Shown here piece after piece: positions 57,831-64,000 of a DNA stretch of 64,000 nucleotides. The stretch spans positions 1 to 64,000 of the forward strand of contig JAFEDX010000001.1 of NCBI GenBank assembly GCA_018241365.1. The letters run 5' to 3'. The translations under genes and the position numbers were made by a program. Position 1 is the first letter of the stretch. Each line of letters opens with the position of its first letter. This DNA comes from Pseudomonadota bacterium. Lineage in GTDB: Bacteria > Pseudomonadota > Gammaproteobacteria > Xanthomonadales > Rhodanobacteraceae. The notes beneath the pieces were generated by a model, which worked only from the letters and a program-made list of their open reading frames with translations, had not been told where the DNA came from and made no database searches.

Positions 57831-57942
57831 CACAGCATCCGGTACGAAAAACCCATGCCTACCATGCAAACACGTCTCGCGCATAGCGCGTGGATCGGCC
57901 GCGCAACCACACAACGACAGTTACCAGCTGGGGAACGACACC

Positions 57943-60810
57943 ATGCAACTGAAACGCAATGTGCTGACATTGGCGATGCTCTCCGCGGGCATCGGGCTTG
58001 CCACCTGCGCCAACATCGCTTTCGCCGCCAGCGCGCCATCCGGTGCCGCACAAGGCACGGCGCAACCGCAGACCCAACCGGCTGCGACCGGGCAGGACAG
58101 CGGTCAGGCGCAGCAGCAAGAGCAGAAGGAGAAGGCCAAGAAGCAGGAGCAGAAGAAGGAAACGGTCCAGCTCGAGGCGATCAACGTCCACGGCTACGCC
58201 GGAAGCGTGCAGAATTCGACCGCGATCAAGCGCAATTCCGACGAGATCGTCGAGGCGGTTTCGGCCGAGCAGATCGGCAAGCTGCCCGGCACCAGCATTG
58301 CCGACGCACTGGGACGCCTGCCCGGCCTGGCGGTGCAGACGCTGAGTGGCCGCCCGCAGGTGCTCACCATCCACGGGCTCGGCCCCGACTTCAGCACCGC
58401 ACTGGTCAACGGCCGCGAGCAGGTCAGCACATCGAACAACCGCGACGTGCAGTACGACCAGTACCCGGCCAGCTGGTTCAACAACGTGGTGGTGTACATG
58501 TCGCCCAGCGCCGGCCTGATCGGTCAGGGCCTGTCCGGCACCGTGGACATGCGCACGATCCGCCCGCTGGAACAGGAGCACGAGATCGCTGCGGTGAATG
58601 CGCGTTATGTATGGGACAGCCTGTCCACCCTGTCGCCCGGGCAGGGCGTCAGCGATCACGGCTATTCGGTCAACGGCGTGTACGTGAACCAGTTCGCCGA
58701 CCACACCTTTGGCGTGACCCTGGGCGTGGACCTGGAATCCAATCCGGCGCAGATCGAACACCAGGCGCCGTGGGGCTATCCCAACGATGCGAATGGCGAC
58801 CTGGTGATCGGCGGTTCCAAGAATTACGGTATTTCCGATCAACTGAGGCGTACCGGCCTGCTCGCAACCCTGCAGTACAAGCCGACCGACAACTTCACCA
58901 GCACCCTCGACCTCACCTGGGACAATTTCCGCGAAACGCAGCAGGCCAAGGGCATGGAGCTGCCGCTGTTCTGGAGCAATGCCCAACTGCAGCCGGGCGG
59001 CAACGTGCAGAACGGTTTCGTGCAGAGCGGCACCTACGACGACGTGGCCGCGGTGGTGCGCAACGACTACAACAAGACCCGCGCCAAGGTCTGGAACATC
59101 GGCTGGAACAACAAGATGAGGTTCAGCGATGGCTGGTCGGCGGAACTGGACGCCAGTTATTCGCGCGCCGATCGCCAGGACATCCTGCTGGAGAGCTACA
59201 CGGGCACCGGCTACAACAAGACCGGCCCGCTCGACACCATCAACTTCAATGAACTCAACAACGGCTTGTTGTATGTCCACACCGCGCAGAATTACACCCA
59301 GGGCCTGGTGCTGACCGATCCGCAGGGTTGGGGCAGCGGCAACAATCCGCCGGTGGTGCAGGCCGGCTTCATCAACGCGCCGCACACCAACGATTACCTC
59401 GCGCGGCTGCGCCTGGCCGTCGAACACGACTTCATGAACGGTCCGTTCTCGAGCGTGAAGTTCGGCGTCGATCGCGCCACCCGCAACAAGAACTACAACA
59501 TCGACCAGGATTTCATCGTGCTGCCGAATGGCGCGCAGACTGCGCCAATCCCGACCAACGGAGTGGGCGATCCGCTGGCGTGGATGGGCATCGGCCCGCA
59601 GGTGATCTACAACCCGCTCGATTTCCTTGCCAACGGCACCTATGCGCTGTTCCCGACGGCGCTGTCGTCGATCGGCGTGCCGCCCAACTGGACGGTGCGC
59701 GAGCTCGACACCACGCCCTTCGCGCAGTTCAACATCGACACCTCGCTCGGCAACGTGCCGGTGCGTGGCAACATCGGCGTGCAGGTGGCGCACACCAATG
59801 AATCGTCGGACGGCCAGCGTGTCGCGGCTGGCACCAGCAACACCGGCTCCTCGGTGGTGACGCTGGTACCGGTGTCCGGCGGCACGAAGTACACCCGCTG
59901 GCTGCCCAGCGCGAACCTGGTGTTCGGCTTCACCGACAGCACCGACCTGCGCGTGGGCGTGGCGCGGGTGCTGGCGCGTCCGCGCATGGACCAGATGAGC
60001 GCCAGCCTGTCGATTGGCGGCAACATCACGCATCTGCAATCGACCGACCCGAACACGTCGTACTTCAGCGCGTCGGGCGGCAATCCGCGCCTGCTGCCGA
60101 CCATGGCCACCAACGTCAACATCAGCCTCGAGCATTATTTCGCGCAGAACCAGGGGTACATGGCGCTGTCCACGTATTACCTGAAGCTGTCCGACTTCAT
60201 CAATCCCAGCGCGGCGTTCCTGTACAACTTCGCCCCGTTCGTCGGTGCCTTCCTGTCGCCGACGCAGCAGCAGCAGCTCGGCACCACCTACGGCATCGTG
60301 TCCGGCCCGACCAACGACGGCCATGGCAACGTGAAGGGCTTGCAGGGCACGATCAGCCTGCCGCTCAACCTGCTAACGCCGGTGCTGGATGGCTTCGGCG
60401 TGATCCTCACCGGCGACAGGACCAACAGCTCGGTGGTGTACGCGGGCAACCCGCAGGCGATCACGGTGCCCGGACTGTCGAAGTGGGTGGCCAACGGCAC
60501 GCTGTACTACCAGCGCAACGGCTTCGAGGCGCGCGTCAGCGACAGCTATCGCACCAGCTTCCTCGGCGAGGTGCAGGGCATCAGCGCCACCCGCATCTTG
60601 CAGACCATCAAGGGCGGCAGCATCTATGACGCGCAGGTCAGCTACACGCTCCAGGACGGGCGATTCAAGGGCCTGACATTCCTGTTGCAGGGCTCCAACC
60701 TGACCAACAAGAATTTCATCACCTACCAGAACGGTGATCCACGCCAGGTACTGACCTGGGAGGAATACGGGCGTCGCTACGAGCTCGGCGTTTCCTACAA
60801 GTTCCGGTGA
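57943..60810 (+). CDS. TonB-dependent receptor for (malto-)oligosaccharides
   Basis: Outer-membrane beta-barrel, 955 aa. The signal peptide is residues ~1-28 (MQLKRNVLTLAMLSAGIGLATCANIAF). A Gln/Lys/Glu-rich linker precedes the plug (EAVSAEQIGKLPGTSIADALGRLPGLAVQTLSGRP, VLTIHGLGPDFSTALVNGRE), then the 22-strand barrel with the aromatic C-terminal strand ending GVSYKFR. The plug and barrel style matches CUT-locus receptors of Xanthomonas and Caulobacter. ATG 57943 opens the signal. Its neighbours (glucosidase, transporter, halogenase-like protein, amylase) point to alpha-glucans as substrate. Confidence 0.93.
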   Translation: MQLKRNVLTLAMLSAGIGLATCANIAFAASAPSGAAQGTAQPQTQPAATGQDSGQAQQQEQKEKAKKQEQKKETVQLEAINVHGYAGSVQNSTAIKRNSDEIVEAVSAEQIGKLPGTSIADALGRLPGLAVQTLSGRPQVLTIHGLGPDFSTALVNGREQVSTSNNRDVQYDQYPASWFNNVVVYMSPSAGLIGQGLSGTVDMRTIRPLEQEHEIAAVNARYVWDSLSTLSPGQGVSDHGYSVNGVYVNQFADHTFGVTLGVDLESNPAQIEHQAPWGYPNDANGDLVIGGSKNYGISDQLRRTGLLATLQYKPTDNFTSTLDLTWDNFRETQQAKGMELPLFWSNAQLQPGGNVQNGFVQSGTYDDVAAVVRNDYNKTRAKVWNIGWNNKMRFSDGWSAELDASYSRADRQDILLESYTGTGYNKTGPLDTINFNELNNGLLYVHTAQNYTQGLVLTDPQGWGSGNNPPVVQAGFINAPHTNDYLARLRLAVEHDFMNGPFSSVKFGVDRATRNKNYNIDQDFIVLPNGAQTAPIPTNGVGDPLAWMGIGPQVIYNPLDFLANGTYALFPTALSSIGVPPNWTVRELDTTPFAQFNIDTSLGNVPVRGNIGVQVAHTNESSDGQRVAAGTSNTGSSVVTLVPVSGGTKYTRWLPSANLVFGFTDSTDLRVGVARVLARPRMDQMSASLSIGGNITHLQSTDPNTSYFSASGGNPRLLPTMATNVNISLEHYFAQNQGYMALSTYYLKLSDFINPSAAFLYNFAPFVGAFLSPTQQQQLGTTYGIVSGPTNDGHGNVKGLQGTISLPLNLLTPVLDGFGVILTGDRTNSSVVYAGNPQAITVPGLSKWVANGTLYYQRNGFEARVSDSYRTSFLGEVQGISATRILQTIKGGSIYDAQVSYTLQDGRFKGLTFLLQGSNLTNKNFITYQNGDPRQVLTWEEYGRRYELGVSYKFR

Positions 60811-60819
60811 GGCATGGGC

Positions 60820-60862
60820 GCGGCGCGTGCTTCGTTGACCAGCAACAACGAGGCCGCGCCGC
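60820..60862 (+). repeat. Two-part intergenic hairpin between receptor and halogenase-like genes
   Basis: CGGCGCG (60821-60827) pairs with CGCGCCG (60855-60861) and, inside it, TCGTTG (60832-60837) with CAACGA (60846-60851). There is no T run. It may stabilise receptor mRNA or reduce read-through to the downstream genes. Confidence 0.5.
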
Positions 60863-60926
60863 AGCCTGTCGCAGCGCGGCGCGGCGTGATGGTTGAACGC
60901 GGATGTTTCAGGTGTACGCTCCCCGG

Positions 60927-62483
60927 ATGAATGATTCCGCGATCCGGCGCGTGGTGATCGTCGGCGGCGGTACCGCTGGCTGGGTGACAGCGGCGTTGCT
61001 GGCCCGCGCGCTGGGACGGCAATGCGAAATCGCGCTGGTCGAGTCCGCCGAAATCGGCACGGTCGGCGTCGGCGAGGCGACCATCCCGCAGATCCTGCAC
61101 ATCAACGGTTTCCTCGGCATCGACGAGGATGACCTGATCCGCTTCACCCACGGCACATACAAGCTGGGCGTGCAGCTCAACGGCTTCGGCCGCCTGGGTG
61201 ACTCCTACCTGCACGCGTTCGGCGACGTGGGGCTGCCGCTGGGCCTGTTGCCGTTCCACCACTACTGGTTGCGGGCCCGCGCGCGGGGCGACACGCATTC
61301 GTTGTGGGACTACTCATTGAACGCTGCAGCCGCGGCGGAGAATCGCTTCGCGCGCCTCGACCGCGTGCCGAACAGCCCGCTCGGCGGCATCCGCTACGCC
61401 TACCAGTTCGATGCCGCGCGTTATGCGCAGTACCTGCGCGAGCGCATTTCCGCCGGTGCGGTCCAACGCATCGAAGGCAAGGTCGTTGAGGTGAAGCAGC
61501 GCGGCGAGGATGGCTTTGTCGAATCGCTGAAGCTCGCGAACGGTGAAGACGTTGCGGGCGACTTTTTCATCGACTGCTCGGGATTTCGCGGGTTGCTGAT
61601 CGAAGGCGCGTTGAAGACGGGTTACGAGAACTGGCAGCACTGGTTGCCCTGCGATCGCGCGCTTGCCGTCGCGAGCACACGCAGCACGCCGATGCGGCCC
61701 TACACGCAGGCTTTCGCGCGCACAGCCGGCTGGCAATGGCGGATCGCGTTGCAGCATCGCACCGGCAACGGCCACGTTTACAGCAGCCGTTTCATCAGCG
61801 ACGACGAGGCCGCCGCGCAGTTGCTGGCGAATCTCGAAGGCGAGCCGCTGGAAGATCCACGGCCTTTGCGCTTCGTCACCGGCATGCGCAAGCTGGCGTG
61901 GAACCGCAATTGCCTCGCGCTTGGCCTCGCCGCCGGTTTCATGGAGCCGCTGGAATCGACCAGCATCCACCTGGTGCAGTCGGGCGTCGCGCGTTTCCTC
62001 GGCATGTTCCCCGACCGCCATTGCGATCCGCTGCTGGTGGCTGAATACAACCGCCAGACGCGTTTCGAATACGAACACGTGCGCGATTTCCTGATCCTGC
62101 ACTACAAGGCCACCGAACGCGACGACACGCCGTTCTGGCGGCAGTGCGGGGCGATGGCAGTGCCCGAATCGCTGGCGCGACGCATCGAGTTGTTCCGCCG
62201 CACCGGGTTGATTTTCCGCGAGGCCGACGAGTTGTTCACGGAACAGGGGTGGCTCCAGGTGCTGCTCGGGCAACACATCGAGCCCGCGCATTACCACCCG
62301 CTGGCCGACGAGCTGGAGGAACCGAAATTGCAGGGCTTCCTGTCCGACATCCGCACGCTGGTGGGTCGCACGAACGCAAGATTGCCAAGCCACGACGACT
62401 ACGTGGCACGCATGGGCGTGTCGGAGTCGCCCGGCATGCCTGCGACGTCGCGCCAGGATCAACTTGCTCGGAATCCCTCATGA
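60927..62483 (+). CDS. Tryptophan halogenase-family flavoprotein
   Basis: 518 aa. It has a Rossmann start VVIVGGGTAGWVTAALLARALG, then IGTVGVGEATIPQILHINGFLG, GTYKLGVQLNGFGR with the Lys that fits the catalytic-lysine position of Trp halogenases, and TAGWQWRIALQHRTGNGHVYSS, the GWxWxI motif. GLAAGFMEPLESTSIHLVQSGV completes the FAD fold. In Xanthomonas and Caulobacter such proteins sit with sugar TonB receptors and are not known halogenases; a redox step on a glycan-linked compound is only a guess. The stop overlaps the amylase ATG (ATGA at 62480-62483). Confidence 0.9.
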   Translation: MNDSAIRRVVIVGGGTAGWVTAALLARALGRQCEIALVESAEIGTVGVGEATIPQILHINGFLGIDEDDLIRFTHGTYKLGVQLNGFGRLGDSYLHAFGDVGLPLGLLPFHHYWLRARARGDTHSLWDYSLNAAAAAENRFARLDRVPNSPLGGIRYAYQFDAARYAQYLRERISAGAVQRIEGKVVEVKQRGEDGFVESLKLANGEDVAGDFFIDCSGFRGLLIEGALKTGYENWQHWLPCDRALAVASTRSTPMRPYTQAFARTAGWQWRIALQHRTGNGHVYSSRFISDDEAAAQLLANLEGEPLEDPRPLRFVTGMRKLAWNRNCLALGLAAGFMEPLESTSIHLVQSGVARFLGMFPDRHCDPLLVAEYNRQTRFEYEHVRDFLILHYKATERDDTPFWRQCGAMAVPESLARRIELFRRTGLIFREADELFTEQGWLQVLLGQHIEPAHYHPLADELEEPKLQGFLSDIRTLVGRTNARLPSHDDYVARMGVSESPGMPATSRQDQLARNPS

Positions 62484-64000
62484 GGAAACTCGCGTTCGGC
62501 GTCGCCACATTGTTGCTTGCGCTGTCGATCGCGATGGTCGGTTGTGCCGCGGCATCGCCGGCCAACGCGGCGCAAGCCGCCGGCAATGCGAAGCCATCAT
62601 CGGGCGTGTGGTACGAAATCTTCGTGCGCAGCTGGTACGACAGCAACGGCGACGGCATCGGCGACTTGAATGGCGTCACCGCCAAGCTCGATTACCTGCA
62701 AAAGCTGGGTGTCAGCGGCATCTGGCTGATGCCGATCAATCCGTCGCCGAGTTACCACGGCTACGACGTCACCGATTACGAAGCCGTCAATCCACAATAC
62801 GGTACGCTCGCGGATTTTCGCCGGCTCGTGAGTGCGGCCCACGCGCGCGGCATCCGGGTCATCATCGACATGGTGGCCAACCACAGCAGTGACGAGAACC
62901 CGTGGTTTGTTTCCGCGCTCGATCCGAAGAGTCCATACCGCGACTGGTACACCTGGGCCGGCAAGACCACCGACGTTGACACGCCCAATTCGTTCGGCGG
63001 CGCTGCCTGGCATCGCGCAAAGGACGGGCAGTATTACCTCAGCATTTTCGACCCGGCGATGCCCGACCTCAACTACGACAATCCGGCCGTGCGCAGGAAG
63101 ATGATCGACATCGGCCAGTTCTGGCTGAAGCAGGGCGCGGACGGATTCCGGCTCGATGCCGCGCGGCACATTTACGTCAACCTCCCTTCCGATGTCGGCA
63201 ATCCCGCATCCATTGCCAAGAACATCGCGTGGTGGGACGAGTACCGCAAAGGGCTCGACGCGGTCAATCCGCACGCCTACCTCGTCGGCGAGGTGACGCG
63301 CGACGAGGCGGCCGACCTCGCGCCATACCTTAAGCCGCTCGATGCGGCGTTCGATTTTCCGGTCGCGAAGCGGCTGATCGAGGCAGTGAAGGCCGAGCGC
63401 AACCTCGATCTTGCGCGCACCTTGGCGCAAACCTACGTGACCTACGACAAGGTTGCCAGCGACGCCATGCAAAAGGACGCGCCATTCCTGTCCAACCACG
63501 ACCAGGAACGCGTCATGAGCCAGCTCGGCGGCGACCCCGAACACATGCGCGTGGCCGCCGCGCTGCTGATGACCTTGCCCGGCGAGCCGTACATCTACTA
63601 CGGCGAAGAGCTCGGCATGCGCGGCGAGAAACCCGACCCCGACCTGCGCACGCCGATGCGCTGGGATCGGGCCCTCGATGCGCGTGGCGAGACGACGTGG
63701 CATGCGACGTCGCCGGCCAACGGCGGGCCGATTTCAGTTGCGGCACAGCAGGACGATCCGCATTCCCTGCTCAACTGGTACCGCATGCTGATCCACTGGC
63801 GCATTGAAATACCCGCGCTGCGCGAAGGCGGCTTCGCCGTGTATCCGCAAGCGAACGACCAGCTGGTGGCGTGGCAGCGTACAGATGGCGCGGGCACGGT
63901 GCTGGTGGTGCACAACCTGTCCGGCACCGCGCAGATCCTCCCGCTGCCCGCAGACCGCTTCCACAAGCTGCTGCGGCACAGCCGTTCCGACACCTCGGTT
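62480..64000 (+). CDS. Alpha-amylase family GH13 lipoprotein (3' truncated by window edge)
   Basis: At least 507 aa; no stop before the window ends. Lipoprotein signal MRKLAFGVATLLLALSIAMVGC places it in the envelope. The catalytic barrel is complete: VWYEIFVRSWYDSNGDGIGDLNGV, region I VIIDMVANHSSDENPWF, nucleophile in GADGFRLDAARH, acid in AYLVGEVTRDE and Asp in FLSNHDQERVMSQLGGD. EPYIYYGEELGM and a C-terminal beta-domain follow. It starts by ATGA overlap with the halogenase-like gene. It should act on starch-derived oligosaccharides before import. Confidence 0.93.
   Translation, partial: MRKLAFGVATLLLALSIAMVGCAAASPANAAQAAGNAKPSSGVWYEIFVRSWYDSNGDGIGDLNGVTAKLDYLQKLGVSGIWLMPINPSPSYHGYDVTDYEAVNPQYGTLADFRRLVSAAHARGIRVIIDMVANHSSDENPWFVSALDPKSPYRDWYTWAGKTTDVDTPNSFGGAAWHRAKDGQYYLSIFDPAMPDLNYDNPAVRRKMIDIGQFWLKQGADGFRLDAARHIYVNLPSDVGNPASIAKNIAWWDEYRKGLDAVNPHAYLVGEVTRDEAADLAPYLKPLDAAFDFPVAKRLIEAVKAERNLDLARTLAQTYVTYDKVASDAMQKDAPFLSNHDQERVMSQLGGDPEHMRVAAALLMTLPGEPYIYYGEELGMRGEKPDPDLRTPMRWDRALDARGETTWHATSPANGGPISVAAQQDDPHSLLNWYRMLIHWRIEIPALREGGFAVYPQANDQLVAWQRTDGAGTVLVVHNLSGTAQILPLPADRFHKLLRHSRSDTSV

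Larger units (their letters stand above)
57606..57942. other. Divergent control region between glucosidase and TonB receptor
   Basis: 337 bp with no gene. It holds the two ATACGTAT operators and a longer related inverted arrangement (TACGTATTCATG...CTGC at 57711-57730 and its near reverse complement at 57811-57826). The AT-rich segments between and beyond them probably carry the back-to-back promoters. A GGGGAACG Shine-Dalgarno-like sequence precedes the receptor ATG at 57943. Confidence 0.7.

Noticed and set aside
57859-60324. Long open frame (821 codons) on the reverse strand opposite the TonB receptor
   Set aside because: It is antisense to a well-supported signal-bearing receptor, has His/Arg-rich low-complexity translation and no recognisable motif; long antisense frames are common in GC-rich DNA.

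Overview
The window is 64 kb of GC-rich gammaproteobacterial chromosome. It is densely coded, mostly with single-copy housekeeping genes. Features pointing to Xanthomonadales, most likely Rhodanobacteraceae (Rhodanobacter/Dyella type), are the short NAD-type isocitrate dehydrogenase, the TonB receptor / tryptophan-halogenase-like / GH13 sugar locus, the GTAGGAG...CTCCTAC intergenic repeats and the rpsT-murJ neighbourhood. This placement is inferred from gene content and style, not from a database search.

Layout. 1-9.4 kb: replication and cell-wall genes (dnaB, alr, radA), a reverse block with a cyclophilin, lpxH and a GST, then a BepA-type metalloprotease, grxC and NAD-icd. 9.4-16.5 kb: a lower-GC secreted orphan, an LpxO-like hydroxylase, tRNA-Leu, a peroxiredoxin, rnr-rlmB, a small membrane protein, an uncharacterised reverse gene and an alkyltransferase-like (ATL) repair protein. 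16.5-18.1 kb: a degenerate mobile island against tRNA-Phe, holding a truncated ISP-type restriction gene, an intact higBA toxin-antitoxin pair with a clear operator, and a tyrosine integrase remnant whose catalytic Tyr is Cys. 18.2-28.5 kb: an AhpD-like protein, a GST, a cysteine synthase, a SrpA-type catalase, hydroxybutyrate dehydrogenase plus patatin, a multicopper oxidase homologue with an unusual ligand set, an MpaB-like protein and an AT-richer HNH endonuclease. 28.6-46.3 kb: housekeeping genes (dinG/yoaA, tsaB, uvrA, rplU-rpmA-obgE, rpsT, murJ, panBCD, queG, nnr, tsaE). 46.4-53.2 kb: a LysM amidase, tRNA-Asn, an HMG-CoA synthase-like enzyme, a FimT/GspH pseudopilin, uvrB and a GST. 53.4-64 kb: an alpha-glucan utilisation locus.

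How the genes work together. The last 10.6 kb reads as one sugar-uptake system. A TonB receptor brings malto-oligosaccharides across the outer membrane and a lipoprotein alpha-amylase trims them. An inner-membrane MFS transporter imports the products and a cytoplasmic GH13 glucosidase hydrolyses them. A LacI repressor probably acts at two ATACGTAT-centred operators 110 bp apart in the divergent control region. The HigB/HigA pair appears autoregulated, because its -35 hexamer lies inside three alternating copies of one half-site.

Most notable. The multicopper oxidase homologue keeps every type 1 copper ligand but has lost exactly one histidine in each of the four copper motifs, all of them trinuclear-cluster ligands. 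The tRNA-Phe island has an att-like match exactly where the restriction gene breaks off. The HNH endonuclease carries two AP2-like repeats. uvrB, and possibly higB, look leaderless.
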